Part shown: piece after piece, positions 51,896 to 61,412 of the stretch | Layout of the letters: every line of letters begins with the position of its first letter | Position numbering within the stretch: the first letter of the stretch is position 1 | NCBI RefSeq assembly: GCF_014640675.1 | Contig: NZ_BMHK01000009.1 | Location: forward strand, 1-64,000 | Source: Novosphingobium endophyticum | GTDB taxonomy: Bacteria; Pseudomonadota; Alphaproteobacteria; Sphingomonadales; Sphingomonadaceae | Reading direction: 5' to 3' | Length of the DNA stretch: 64,000 nt | The notes under the pieces: generated by a model | Told to the model about the DNA's origin: nothing | The model's database searches: none | The model's input: the letters and a program-made list of their open reading frames with translations, nothing else | Translations under genes and position numbers: made by a program

Positions 51896-53377
51896 TCAAG
51901 CCGGCTGGGCTTGCCCAACCGGCCATGCGAGAATCTTGACGTCGGTATATTCCTCGATCCCCTCGACGCCCCATTCGCGGCCCATGCCGCTGGCCTTGCA
52001 GCCGCCGAAGGGGATGTCGCCCGAAATGCACATGCCGTCGTTGACGCTCATGGAGCCGGTGCGCACGCGGCGGGCAATGTTGATCGCGCGATCGTGGCTG
52101 CCCGAGACCCCGCCCGACAGGCCATAGGAACTTTCGTTGGCGATGCGGATCGCATCTTCGTCATCTTCGTAAGGGATGACCACCAGGACCGGACCGAAGA
52201 TCTCCTCCTGGGCAATACGCATGTCGTTGGTGACATCGACGAAGCAGGTCGGCTCGATGAAGTAGCCGCCGCCCTTGTCGGGACGGATATTGCCGCCCAC
52301 CAGCAGCGTCGCACCCTCTTCCTTGCCCAGATCGATATAGCTCTTCACGCGCTCCATCTGCCGCCTGGAGATGACCGGACCCATGATATGCCCCGGATTG
52401 TCGACATCACCCCAGTTGTCGCCGAACTTGCCGTAGGCGCCCTGGAGGATGGCCTTGGCTTCTTCGTAACGGCTCTTCGGGACGAGCAAGCGCGACTGCA
52501 CCGCGCAGCCCTGGCCGGCATGAAAGACCAGCATTGCCGTGGCCACGTCCATCGCGAAGTTGGGGGAATCGTCGAGAACGATCTTGGCCGACTTTCCGCC
52601 GAGTTCAAGGAACACGCGCTTCAGCGTGGCCGCGCCCTGTTCCATGATCCGCTTGCCTACGCCCGTGGAGCCGGTGAAGGAGATGAGATCGACGCGAGGG
52701 TCGGTCACCAGCATCTCTCCGGCAAGGGCCGGATCAGCGCCGAAGACGACATTGATTACGCCTTCGGGGAACCCTGCTTCCTGAGCCAGTTCACCGAAGA
52801 TCGCGCCCAGGCCCGGCGTATCGGGAGCGGGCTTGAGAATGACGGTGCAGCCTGCGAGCAGGGCCGCGACGACCTTGCCGATATTGACGTAGAGCGGGAC
52901 GTTCCAGGGAGTGATGGCGCCGACGACTCCGACCGCTTCGCGCAACCCGATACGCTTGTGCATCCGGCCGAAGGTTTCCTTCTCGCCATAATCCTTTTCC
53001 CATTCGACCTTGTCGAACACGGCCATGTAGTCGTCCCAGCCGTCGAGCGCCATGTCGACGTGGGCGCGGTTCACCGCGCCCTGGGCGGCGCCGGCTTCAT
53101 GGATCGCCAGCTCACCCAGGCGCGCGCGGTTCTTTTCGAAGAGTTCACGGTACCTCTTCAGCAGCGCGACGCGCTTTTCGACATTGGTCGACCAGTCGGT
53201 GGTGTCAAAGGCCCTGCGCGCGGCGGCGATCGCTTCGTTGACGTCGGCGGCAGTGGCGTCGGCCGCCTTGCAGACCGGCTCGCCGGTCCAGGGGCTGATG
53301 ACGTCGAACGTCGCGCCGCCGCTCGAATCGCGCAGCTTGCCGTCGATAAAGAGCTTGGCATCGGGAAGAGTTGTCAT
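51896..53377 (-). CDS. Aldehyde dehydrogenase
   Basis: The 493-aa NAD(P)-dependent enzyme oxidises an aldehyde to the acid. It has PWNVPLYVNIGKVV, the cofactor loop FTGSTGVGKRI, the general base Glu258 in FLELGGKSAK and the nucleophile Cys291 in FHAGQGCAVQSR. Length is normal. It lies 36 bp downstream of the SDR gene, so an alcohol-to-aldehyde-to-acid sequence is a natural reading. The aldehyde itself is unknown. Confidence 0.94.
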   Translation of the reverse strand: MTTLPDAKLFIDGKLRDSSGGATFDVISPWTGEPVCKAADATAADVNEAIAAARRAFDTTDWSTNVEKRVALLKRYRELFEKNRARLGELAIHEAGAAQGAVNRAHVDMALDGWDDYMAVFDKVEWEKDYGEKETFGRMHKRIGLREAVGVVGAITPWNVPLYVNIGKVVAALLAGCTVILKPAPDTPGLGAIFGELAQEAGFPEGVINVVFGADPALAGEMLVTDPRVDLISFTGSTGVGKRIMEQGAATLKRVFLELGGKSAKIVLDDSPNFAMDVATAMLVFHAGQGCAVQSRLLVPKSRYEEAKAILQGAYGKFGDNWGDVDNPGHIMGPVISRRQMERVKSYIDLGKEEGATLLVGGNIRPDKGGGYFIEPTCFVDVTNDMRIAQEEIFGPVLVVIPYEDDEDAIRIANESSYGLSGGVSGSHDRAINIARRVRTGSMSVNDGMCISGDIPFGGCKASGMGREWGVEGIEEYTDVKILAWPVGQAQPA

Positions 53378-53413
53378 CGTATTTTCCTTGGCAAGATGTC
53401 GGTACGGCGGGAA

Positions 53414-54151
53414 TCAGGGATGACGCGCGCCAACGGAAACGTGGAGAACCTTGACGTCGGGCGGCAGGTCCAGAAGCGACCGGAACACGCCCGTCACCGA
53501 ATTGCTGTTGGACATCGGCCGGGCCCTGAGGTCCAGGCCCTTTTCCAGACAGCCCTTGTGGAACCGCATCGCGGCATCCGGATCCCAGCCCGGCGCTTCC
53601 TTGTCCTGATCGTACATCGGCCCGGCGCGGACCGTGGTCACGCGAATGCCCTGCGGTTCCAGTTCCTCGGCAAGCGCTTCGGTGAACCGCTCCAGCCCGG
53701 CCTTGGTGGCCTGATAGAGCGATAGCATGACGAACGGAACGACGATGGATTCGCTGCCCACATTGATGATCTGCGCACCCTTTTCCATCATCGGGATGGC
53801 AGCGCGGCAACAATAGATCGGCCCGTTGAGATTGATGGCGACGATACTGTCGATCTGCCGGTCGGTCGCTTCGGCGACAGTAAACGGTTCGTAGATCGCG
53901 GCATTGTTGACGAGCACGTCAATCTTCGGATGGCGTTCAGCGATCTGTGCGAAAGCGCCGCGCACGGAATCCGCGGAGGCAACGTCGCATTCGACGGCCA
54001 TGGCATTGCCGCCGAGTTCCTCGGCGACGGCCTGGACTTTCGACAGTGTCCGGCCAAGCAGGATCACGGTTTCGCCTTCGCCGGCGAAACGCCGCGCAAG
54101 CGCGCGCCCCAGGCCTGCACCGGCCCCGGTTATCACGATCGTCTTGCCCAC
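53414..54151 (-). CDS. Short-chain dehydrogenase/reductase
   Basis: The 245-aa SDR has the cofactor motif TGAGAGLG (residues 8-15), NNAAIYEP and the catalytic Tyr146 and Lys150 in SLYQATKAG, with a serine in VGSESIV. It oxidises an alcohol or reduces a ketone with NAD(P). The start is a GTG at 54151 behind a GGGAGGA site. It is first in the operon that continues with ALDH and TetR. A perfect inverted repeat lies 72-90 bp upstream. Confidence 0.9.
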   Translation of the reverse strand: MGKTIVITGAGAGLGRALARRFAGEGETVILLGRTLSKVQAVAEELGGNAMAVECDVASADSVRGAFAQIAERHPKIDVLVNNAAIYEPFTVAEATDRQIDSIVAINLNGPIYCCRAAIPMMEKGAQIINVGSESIVVPFVMLSLYQATKAGLERFTEALAEELEPQGIRVTTVRAGPMYDQDKEAPGWDPDAAMRFHKGCLEKGLDLRARPMSNSNSVTGVFRSLLDLPPDVKVLHVSVGARHP

Positions 54152-54222
54152 AGTTCCTCCCGATTGACCAACATTTGAAGCCGTCTGATTTCCAGCACCA
54201 TAGCCCTTCGGCAAGGACCAGC

Positions 54223-54240
54223 CTATCGCGACTGCGATAG
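54223..54240. promoter_or_regulatory. Inverted repeat, possible TetR operator
   Basis: CTATCGC and GCGATAG form a perfect 7-bp inverted repeat around GACT, located 72-90 bp before the SDR GTG. It has the shape of a TetR dimer site and could be bound by the regulator at 51147-51881. One half (GCGATAG) recurs at 47738-47744 before the fused dehydrogenase gene. Confidence 0.45.
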
Positions 54241-54388
54241 TTACCGCAAGGCTCGCGCGCAGGCTTCAGCAGCCCGCCGCAACGGGTGCCATTTCAGGCT
54301 TGCGGATGAATTGAAGCGCCCAATTTCAAGGACTTGAAGAAGGCGTTCCTATCCTCACCGAAGCGCTCTCGGGGCGCGCGATCCGGGT

Positions 54389-54811
54389 TCACGCAGCAGG
54401 CCGATCCACTTCCATGATGAGGCGCGTCAGCTTCTGCTCGGCGATCTTCCAGCCCTCGGCAGTGCGCACGCAGGTCTCGTGATAGTGCCCATAGCCGGTC
54501 AGCGAGAAGTCGTCCTTGGTAACCCGGTCCTGCATGGCCCAGACCACGCGGGCAACGTCGCCGTCGATGGTTATCTCCGGAGAGTGGATGTGATGCGCGG
54601 TTCTGGCATTCGTCAGGGACGTGCTGACAGCCTTAACGAAGTCATCGCGACTCCGCTCCACCGTGCCCCCGCTGCCCGTCGTGTCGATCACGCAGTCCTC
54701 GGTGAAGAGCTGCTTCCAGTTCTCCCAGTCCTTCGTGTCGAGCAGCCGGCAATAGGCAGCCTTGAGATTGCAGATTGCCAGCCAGTCGGCGAATTCCGGT
54801 GCCGTGCTCAT
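54389..54811 (-). CDS. NTF2-like / SnoaL-type protein
   Basis: The 140-aa protein has the NTF2-like cone fold pattern: CNLKAAYCRLLDTKDWENWKQLFTEDCVID, then HHIHSPEITIDGD and YHETCVRTAEGWKIAEQKLTRL. The group includes SnoaL cyclases, ketosteroid isomerases and ring-hydroxylating small subunits, so an isomerase or lyase role is possible. Catalytic residues were not assigned. Its start overlaps the stop of the upstream CoA ligase gene by 4 bp, so it acts in the same pathway. Confidence 0.82.
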   Translation of the reverse strand: MSTAPEFADWLAICNLKAAYCRLLDTKDWENWKQLFTEDCVIDTTGSGGTVERSRDDFVKAVSTSLTNARTAHHIHSPEITIDGDVARVVWAMQDRVTKDDFSLTGYGHYHETCVRTAEGWKIAEQKLTRLIMEVDRPAA

Positions 54812-56520
54812 ACGCCGTCCTCACCCAGCGCCGCGACCCGTTCTGCTGCGAGCTTGCGAAGGTCGGCGGTCTTGATCTTGGAGCTGCCGGTGGTCTTGAG
54901 GTCGCGGTCCTCGACGAAGAGGACGCGGCGCGGCACCTTGTAGCTGGCAAGCTGTCCCCGGGCGTAGTCGCGGATAGCCGACGGGTCCGGATTTGTCCCC
55001 TCCACCGGGACGATGCAGGTGACGACCATTTCGCCCAGCAATTCGTCGGGCACGCCGACGGTCTGCGAGACCTTGACCTGGGGATGGGCGCGAATGACTT
55101 CGTCGATCTCGATCGGCGAGACGTTCGCGCCGCCGGTCTTGATGATGTCGTTCAGGCGTCCTTCCCAGAACAGCCGCCCCTGCTCATCGACGTAACCTCC
55201 GTCGGCCGTGCGCAGGAAGCCGTCCTCGTCAAGCGACTGGTCAAGCGGGATTCCGAGGTAGCCGAGCATCAGCGTTGGCCCCTTTACGGCGATTTCGCCG
55301 CGTTCGCCCAGCGGCATCGTCGCGCCAGTGAACGGATCGACGATCTTGATCGTCGATCCCGCCGTGGGCTGGCCGTACGACTTGCCGGCGATCTCATCCG
55401 GCGTGCCGGAAGGGTATACGGAGACGAGCGTAAATGTCTCGGTATTGCCGTAAGCCTGCGCCGGCTCGCGCCAGTTCGTGCTGATCGTCGGATGCTGCGC
55501 GCAAGGCGTTTGCGCATCGAGGTAGTGCATCGCGGACAGATCGACGCTCTCGTAATTGGGCGCGGCCATGAGGTGTGCCCACTGATGCGGCCAGGCGATG
55601 ATCATCGTCGCCTTCTCCGCCTCCATCAGGGCCAGCGCTTCCTCGGCATCGAACCAGCGTTGCAGCACCAGTGACCCGCCCGAGCCCAGCGTGCCGCCCA
55701 GCGCCATGGCGAAGTTGCCAGACCAAAAGAAGCCGTTGGCCGACCAGGTGCGTGGCGGCTCGGTGATGGAGTACCACTGCGGCCAGCGCCAGAGCTGCAA
55801 GGTCACGCCGCGATGGGCGGAAAGAATCCCCTTGGCCTTGCCGGTCGACCCCGAGGAAAAGAACAGCACTCCCGGATCGGCGGGAGTAACGGAAGCGGAC
55901 GTGGCGGCGACCATGGCCGGATCGACGCTGCCGCCCCGCGCCAGGAAGGTGCTCCATCCCTCGATCGCGCCCATTCCCTCGTCGCTGTCCACCACCGCCA
56001 GATGGCGCAGGAACGGAAACTTGGCCGAAGCAAGGCGTCCGGGCTGGGCCGAGCCGATCTGCGGCTCCAGATCGACGAGGATCTGCGCGAAGTCCTTCTT
56101 GAGCACACTGCGTTCGAGCAGAAGCACCGAGCAGCCGCCCATCTGCAGCACGGTGTCGAGTTCGGCCGGCGTGAAAAACGTGCTGATGGTAGTCGCAACG
56201 CCGCCAGCAAGCGCGGTGCCGAAAACGCCGGAAAGAAATTCGAGGCGGTTGGTGGTGAGGATGCCTACGCGCGTGCCCTTGCCGACACCGCAGGCGATCA
56301 GGGATCGCGCGACTTCGACCGAACGCGCCCAGAGATCGTCATAAGTCCAGCGCTCGACCTTGCCGTCGAGGTGAATGACCGCCGCCTCGGACGGGCCGTG
56401 GCGCTGCGTCACTTCACGAATGAACCCGCCTAGCGTCAGCGGGCCGATGCCCTCCTCTTCCGAAAGAGGAATGCCGTGGACGATCGACAAGTCATCTACC
56501 ACCCTAACCGAACCTGTCAT
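54808..56520 (-). CDS. Acyl-CoA ligase (AMP-forming)
   Basis: The 570-aa adenylate-forming ligase has the P-loop FSSGSTGKAKGILSAH, the motif YGNTETFTLVS and the C-terminal GRLNDIIKTGGANVSPIEIDE plus a lysine in TTGSSKIKTAD. It activates a carboxylic acid to the CoA ester. The ATG at 56520 with a GAGGA site was chosen. It lies 73 bp after the MDR gene on the same strand and overlaps the NTF2-like gene. Two ligases within the island suggest two different acid substrates or two entry points. Confidence 0.92.
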   Translation of the reverse strand: MTGSVRVVDDLSIVHGIPLSEEEGIGPLTLGGFIREVTQRHGPSEAAVIHLDGKVERWTYDDLWARSVEVARSLIACGVGKGTRVGILTTNRLEFLSGVFGTALAGGVATTISTFFTPAELDTVLQMGGCSVLLLERSVLKKDFAQILVDLEPQIGSAQPGRLASAKFPFLRHLAVVDSDEGMGAIEGWSTFLARGGSVDPAMVAATSASVTPADPGVLFFSSGSTGKAKGILSAHRGVTLQLWRWPQWYSITEPPRTWSANGFFWSGNFAMALGGTLGSGGSLVLQRWFDAEEALALMEAEKATMIIAWPHQWAHLMAAPNYESVDLSAMHYLDAQTPCAQHPTISTNWREPAQAYGNTETFTLVSVYPSGTPDEIAGKSYGQPTAGSTIKIVDPFTGATMPLGERGEIAVKGPTLMLGYLGIPLDQSLDEDGFLRTADGGYVDEQGRLFWEGRLNDIIKTGGANVSPIEIDEVIRAHPQVKVSQTVGVPDELLGEMVVTCIVPVEGTNPDPSAIRDYARGQLASYKVPRRVLFVEDRDLKTTGSSKIKTADLRKLAAERVAALGEDGV

Positions 56521-56593
56521 GCCATCCTCGTCATTATTGCTTTGGAACGGTCGATGGGGCGAGACGGGCAAGCCCGTACCCGCCCCTCCCCGC

Positions 56594-57577
56594 TCAGGCG
56601 TTCACGTCGACGATGTAACGCCCCTTGACGTCACCCGACATGAACTTCTTCGCCGCATCGATCGCCTCGCCCAGGCCAATGGTCTGGCCGATGGTGTCTA
56701 GCGCCGCCGGATCGAGATCCCTGGCGAGACGGTCCCAGGCCTTGAGGCGCTTGGCCTTGGGCGCCATGACGCTGTCGATGCCGAGCAGCGACACACCGCG
56801 CAGGATAAAAGGCATGACCGTGGCCGGCAGGTCCGCGCCCTGGGCCAGGCCGCAGGCCGCGACCGCGCCGCCATACCGGGTCTGCGCACAGGCGTTGGCG
56901 AGGGTGAAGCTGCCGGCGGTATCCACCACGCCGGCCCAGCGCTCCTTCTGCAGCGGCTTGCCCTTTTCGGACATTTCGGCGCGGTCGATGATGGTCTCGG
57001 CGCCCAGCGCCTTGAGATAATCCGCCTCGCCCGGCTTGCCGGTCAGCGCGGCGACCGAGAAGCCCAGCTTCTTCAGCAGCGCTATAGCCACCGAACCGAC
57101 GCCGCCGGTGGCGCCGGTAACGAGCACTTCGCCCTGTTCCGGGGTCACGCCCCAGTCGACCAGTCCGTCGACGCAAAGCGCGGCGGTGTAGCCGGCCGTG
57201 CCGATCGCCATGGCCTGCGCCGGGGTGAATGCGCTTGGCAGCGGCACCAGCCAGTCGCCCTTGAGCCGGGCCTTCTGCGCCAGGCCGCCCCAGTGGGCTT
57301 CGCCCACGCCCCAACCGTTGAGAACGACCGTGTCGCCGGCCTTCCAGTCACCGTGGCTGCTATCCGAAACGGTGCCAACGAGGTCGATGCCCGGCACCAT
57401 CGGGAACTTGCGCACGACGGGCGAGCTGCCGGTGATGGCGAGGCCATCCTTGAAGTTGAGCGTCGAATAGGCAACGTCGATGGTGACGTCGCCTTCGGGC
57501 AGCGCGCTTTCATCGAGCTGTTGCAGGGTAACCGTCTGGCCCTCGTCGGTCTTGTCGATCACGATCGCGGAAAACAT
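56594..57577 (-). CDS. MDR oxidoreductase, acrylyl-CoA reductase (AcuI/YhdH) family
   Basis: The 327-aa medium-chain reductase has the quinone-oxidoreductase layout with NFKDGLAITG, VPGIDLVGTV and the cofactor motif VTGATGGVGSVAIALL. The AcuI/YhdH group reduces acrylyl-CoA and similar enoyl-CoA compounds with NADPH. In this island it may reduce a CoA-bound double bond or a side product. The ATG at 57577 follows an AAGGAAG site. It lies downstream of the TetR gene on the same strand and upstream of the ligase gene. Confidence 0.88.
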   Translation of the reverse strand: MFSAIVIDKTDEGQTVTLQQLDESALPEGDVTIDVAYSTLNFKDGLAITGSSPVVRKFPMVPGIDLVGTVSDSSHGDWKAGDTVVLNGWGVGEAHWGGLAQKARLKGDWLVPLPSAFTPAQAMAIGTAGYTAALCVDGLVDWGVTPEQGEVLVTGATGGVGSVAIALLKKLGFSVAALTGKPGEADYLKALGAETIIDRAEMSEKGKPLQKERWAGVVDTAGSFTLANACAQTRYGGAVAACGLAQGADLPATVMPFILRGVSLLGIDSVMAPKAKRLKAWDRLARDLDPAALDTIGQTIGLGEAIDAAKKFMSGDVKGRYIVDVNA

Positions 57578-57763
57578 GGAGAACTTCCTTCCTCTGTGAG
57601 GGCCTCGCCCTTCGACCAAACATGCCGCGTACCGGCGGGATGGCGCCCGCCGCGACTTAGAATCCACCGCATGCTGAAACGGATAATGCCCCCGCCCGTC
57701 AATGGCGCGAAGCCATGGCATCGCCGAGGCGAACAGGAAGCCCGGCTTGAGGCGGCCCCTGTG

Positions 57764-58432
57764 TCAGGACGCGGCCACGCGCATCCCTTTCCTGAGACGT
57801 TCCTCAACTTGCGGGAAAGCCCGCGAATCCATCGATCCGTACATCGAGAGACGGAGGATTTCATGACTGAATCGGCGGGTCAGCTCACTACGCTCCCGAT
57901 CGTCGGCCGCATGCGCGCGCACGAGAATCGGCCAGAAAAACACGCCGGCGAGGTTGAGCACCGAAAGGACTTCCGCGTCGACCCCCGGCTGGGAAAGATC
58001 GGTAGCGGCGAACCGGCGCAACGAACCGCAATATTCGCGCCAGAACGGATCCTGGCTGGGGTCCGGCGAGGCCAGCACCTGCTGCAGCCAGACGCGGCAG
58101 ATTTCCGGGTTTTCCATCGCGAAATCGCAAAGCCGGTCAGTAAGTCTGGCGACGTCGACTTCCTCGACACGGCGTTCGCCGATCGTTTCAGGGTCACCGA
58201 ACACGGCGTGGAACAGCTTGTCCGAAACCCACTGGATCGTGGCTTCGATCAGCTTTTCCCGCGTTTCGAAATGCTGATAGGCAGTGCCGCGGTTGACGCC
58301 CGCGAGATGGGCAACCGCCGAAAGGCTGACCCCCTCAAGCCCATCCTTGGCCAGCAGGTTACTGGCTGCCTCGAGAATGGTCTCGCGCGTCGCCGCCGGA
58401 TCGCGGACCCTGCGCTTCACCTTCGCCTCCAT
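57764..58432 (-). CDS. TetR-family regulator
   Basis: The 222-aa protein has a TetR helix-turn-helix (AATRETILEAASNLLAKDGLEGVSLSAVAHLAGVNRGTAYQHFETREKLI) and a C-terminal ligand-binding domain. A GGGGGAAGGC site precedes the ATG at 58432. It lies at the edge of the catabolic island and upstream of the MDR-ligase-NTF2 genes on the same strand, so it is a likely regulator of them. Confidence 0.9.
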   Translation of the reverse strand: MEAKVKRRVRDPAATRETILEAASNLLAKDGLEGVSLSAVAHLAGVNRGTAYQHFETREKLIEATIQWVSDKLFHAVFGDPETIGERRVEEVDVARLTDRLCDFAMENPEICRVWLQQVLASPDPSQDPFWREYCGSLRRFAATDLSQPGVDAEVLSVLNLAGVFFWPILVRAHAADDRERSELTRRFSHEILRLSMYGSMDSRAFPQVEERLRKGMRVAAS

Positions 58433-58587
58433 GCCTTCCCCCTTCGTTGCCACCGGAGGAGCATAGCGGCGATGCAACTAATCGACAATGTTGACTATAC
58501 ACAGGCCGCCCCGGCGAAGCGGTCGGCTATTTGGCAGACGGGAGGCCCTCCACAAAGGCCGGCCTCCCGTGCAAGTGCGGATCGCGT

Positions 58588-59325
58588 CTAGAGGAAAGCC
58601 TTGACTTCCCGAAGCACCATTTCCGCGTGTTCCTTCCGGCAGATCAGCAGGTCCGGCATATAGACGTCCTCCCGATTGTAGACCAGCGGGCTGCCGTCGA
58701 TGCGCGAGACATGCAGCCCCCAGCCCGCCGCGACGGCGGCAGGCGCGCAGCTGTCCCATTCATATTGTCCGCCGGAGTGCAGGTAGATGTCCGCCTCGCC
58801 GCGCAGGATGGCCATGGCCTTGGCGCCCGCCGAACCCATGGGAACGAGTTCGGCTCCGATCGCCTCGGCAACGCCCGTCGCTTCCCTGGCGGGGCGCGTG
58901 CGGCTCACGACCATGCGCAGTTTTTCGGGCGGCGCCGGGACTTCTTCCGGTTGATCCGAGCGCAGCACCAAGCCGAGCCCCGGAAGCGCGACTGCTCCCA
59001 GCACCGGCTCACCATTGACCGCCATGCCGACATGGACCGCCCAGTCGGTGCGCTCCTCGCCGTATTCGCGAGTGCCATCAACCGGGTCGACGATCCACAC
59101 CCGCTCCTTGGCGAGACGTTCCGGATTGTCCTTCTCCTCCTCGGAGAGCAGCCCGTCCTCCGGCCGCTGCTCGCGCAGTGCATGGCAGAGGAACTGGTTC
59201 GCAGTCTGGTCTCCCGCCTTGCCCAGCGCCTTGCCCTTGAACACGCCCGAGGCGCGAACCTGAAGCAGGATCCTGCCCGCGACATCGGCGAGATGGGCGG
59301 CGAGATTGCCGTCAGTCATCCCCAT
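58588..59325 (-). CDS. cysQ: 3'(2'),5'-bisphosphate nucleotidase CysQ
   Basis: The 245-aa member of the inositol-monophosphatase superfamily breaks down PAP, the by-product of PAPS reduction. The metal-binding motifs are EEEKD, DPVDGTREY (WIVDPVDGTREY) and the C-terminal WDSCAPAAV. The ATG at 59325 overlaps the cysNC stop (TGATG), so translation is coupled; an ATG at 59319 is possible. It is the last gene of the cysD-cysNC-cysQ operon. Confidence 0.9.
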   Translation of the reverse strand: MGMTDGNLAAHLADVAGRILLQVRASGVFKGKALGKAGDQTANQFLCHALREQRPEDGLLSEEEKDNPERLAKERVWIVDPVDGTREYGEERTDWAVHVGMAVNGEPVLGAVALPGLGLVLRSDQPEEVPAPPEKLRMVVSRTRPAREATGVAEAIGAELVPMGSAGAKAMAILRGEADIYLHSGGQYEWDSCAPAAVAAGWGLHVSRIDGSPLVYNREDVYMPDLLICRKEHAEMVLREVKAFL

Positions 59326-61259
59326 CACGCGTCGCCCAGCAGGGTATTGACGATGAGCTCGGCTGCCTCGTCCGGCGACATCTTGGTGGTGTCGATCCGA
59401 ATCTCGGGGTCGCGCGGCGCTTCATAGGGGCTGTCGATCCCGGTGAAGTTCTTGAGCTCACCCGCGCGCGCCTTCTTGTAGAGGCCCTTGACGTCACGCG
59501 CCTCGGCCACCTTCAGCGGCGTGTCGATGAAGACCTCGAAAAACTCGCCCTCGGGCAGCATCGAACGCACCATCTCGCGATCCGCCTGGAACGGCGAAAT
59601 GAACGCGGTGATGACGATCAGGCCCGAGTCGGCCAACAGCTTCGAGACTTCGCCGACGCGGCGGATGTTCTCGATACGGTCGGCCTCGGTGAAGCCCAGG
59701 TCCTTGTTGAGGCCATGGCGCACATTGTCTCCGTCGAGCAGGAAGGTGTGCCGGTTCATCCGGTACAATTTCTTCTCGACGAGGTTGGCGATCGTCGATT
59801 TGCCCGAGCCCGAGAGGCCGGTGAACCACAGCACCGCCGGACGCTGGTTCTTGAGGTCGGCGTGCTGCTTGCGGCCGATGTCGAGCGCCTGCCAGTGGAC
59901 GTTCTGCGAACGGCGCAGCGAGAAATGCAGCATGCCCGCCGCGACCGTGGCGTTAGTCATCCTGTCGATCAGGATGAACCCGCCCAGCGCGCGGTTTTCG
60001 GCATAGGGCTCGAACACGATCTGCTTGTCGGTGGCGATCTCGGCGACGCCAATCTCGTTGAGTTCGAGCGTCTTGGCGGCCATGTGCTCCATCGTGTTCA
60101 CGTTGACCGTGTACTTGGGCGCATGGATCGTGGCGGAGACCGTCTGCGTGCCCAGCTTCAGCCAATAAGCGCGGCCGGGGACCAGCGCGTCGTCCGCCAT
60201 CCAGACGATGGTGGATTCGAACTGATCCGCGGTCTGCGGCGGGTTGTCGGCAACCGAGATCACCGAGCCGCGCGAGCAGTCGATCTCGTCCTCGAAGCAG
60301 ACCGTGACCGACTGTCCCGCAACCGCCTCGTCGAGATCGCCGTCAAACGTGACGACGCGACTGACCTTGCTGGTCTTGCCCGAAGGCAGGACGCGGATCG
60401 CATCGCCCGGCTTGACCGAACCGGTCGCGATCAAACCCGAGAAACCGCGGAAGTCGAGGTTCGGGCGATTGACCCATTGCACCGGCATGCGAAACGGCTT
60501 GTCCGCGTCGACCGAGCTGATGACCTCGACAGTCTCGAGATGCTCGACCAGCGTCGGCCCCTTGTACCAGGGGGTATTCTCGGACAGCGTCGTGATGTTG
60601 TCGCCCTTGAAGCCCGAGATCGGCATGGCGGTGAAACTCTCGATCCCGATGCCTTCCGCGAACTCCGTGTAGTCGGCGACGATCTTGTCGAAGACGTCCT
60701 GGCTGTAGTCGACGAGGTCCATCTTGTTGACGGCGAGCACGATGTTCTTGATGCCGATCAGGTGGCACAGGTAGCTGTGACGCCGGGTCTGGACGAGCAC
60801 GCCCTTGCGCGCGTCGATCAGGATTACCGCAAGATCGGCGGCCGAGGCACCGGTCACCATGTTGCGGGTGTACTGCTCGTGGCCCGGACAGTCGGCGACG
60901 ATGAACTTGCGCTTTTCGGTGTTGAAGAAGCGGTAGGCCACGTCGATGGTGATGCCCTGCTCGCGCTCGGCGGCGAGACCGTCGACCAGCAGCGCGAAGT
61001 CGATTTCCTGACCCTGCGTGCCGACCTTCTTCGAATCCGAGGTCAGCGCGTCGAGCTGGTCCTCGAAGATCATCTTCGAATCGTAGAGCAGACGGCCAAT
61101 CAGCGTGGACTTGCCGTCATCGACGCTGCCGCAGGTGATGAAGCGCAGCATCGTCTTGTGCTCGTGCTGATCGAGATAGGCGTCGATGTCCTTCGCGATC
61201 AGGTCGTCGACGACGTAGACGGGTTCGTTCTTGTCTTTGGTGATGGTCTGGTCGGTCAT
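59325..61259 (-). CDS. cysNC: Sulfate adenylyltransferase subunit 1 / APS kinase fusion
   Basis: The 644-aa fusion has a GTPase domain like EF-Tu (GSVDDGKS at residues 44-51, [18 protein letters not shown]) with two beta-barrel domains, then an APS kinase domain from about residue 465 (P-loop GLSGSGKST at 481-489, [17 protein letters not shown]). The CysN part activates sulfate together with CysD, and the CysC part phosphorylates APS to PAPS. The fused form is common in alphaproteobacteria. It follows cysD, with a 150-bp gap that holds a repeat. Confidence 0.96.
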   Translation of the reverse strand: MTDQTITKDKNEPVYVVDDLIAKDIDAYLDQHEHKTMLRFITCGSVDDGKSTLIGRLLYDSKMIFEDQLDALTSDSKKVGTQGQEIDFALLVDGLAAEREQGITIDVAYRFFNTEKRKFIVADCPGHEQYTRNMVTGASAADLAVILIDARKGVLVQTRRHSYLCHLIGIKNIVLAVNKMDLVDYSQDVFDKIVADYTEFAEGIGIESFTAMPISGFKGDNITTLSENTPWYKGPTLVEHLETVEVISSVDADKPFRMPVQWVNRPNLDFRGFSGLIATGSVKPGDAIRVLPSGKTSKVSRVVTFDGDLDEAVAGQSVTVCFEDEIDCSRGSVISVADNPPQTADQFESTIVWMADDALVPGRAYWLKLGTQTVSATIHAPKYTVNVNTMEHMAAKTLELNEIGVAEIATDKQIVFEPYAENRALGGFILIDRMTNATVAAGMLHFSLRRSQNVHWQALDIGRKQHADLKNQRPAVLWFTGLSGSGKSTIANLVEKKLYRMNRHTFLLDGDNVRHGLNKDLGFTEADRIENIRRVGEVSKLLADSGLIVITAFISPFQADREMVRSMLPEGEFFEVFIDTPLKVAEARDVKGLYKKARAGELKNFTGIDSPYEAPRDPEIRIDTTKMSPDEAAELIVNTLLGDA

Positions 61260-61269
61260 CGGATCACTC

Positions 61270-61390
61270 CGTCATCCCGGACTTGATCCGGGACCGCTGG
61301 CTGAATTTATGCGCGACGTCATGGGAATGGGCCCCGCCGTGAGGTCGTGCCGAACGACCGCCACCGGTCCCGGCTTTCGCCGGGATGACG
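61270..61390. repeat. Inverted REP-like repeat between cysD and cysNC
   Basis: The left arm (61270-61300) reads CGTCATCCCGGACTTG and continues into CCGGGACCGCTGG. The right arm (61361-61390) is its inverse with variation (CACCGGTCCCGGCTTTCG, then CCGGGATGACG). Each arm is also a hairpin. Units of this type are common in alphaproteobacterial genomes. It lies within the cys transcript and differs from the CTCGACTTCGC unit seen at 12166 and 63531. Confidence 0.65.
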
Positions 61391-61412
61391 ATCGACGTGT
61401 GAAAGCGGGCCA

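Noticed and set aside
51836..53725. A plus-strand open frame of about 630 codons opposite the aldehyde dehydrogenase
   Set aside because: Antisense to an ALDH with all catalytic residues; composition is that of a shadow frame.
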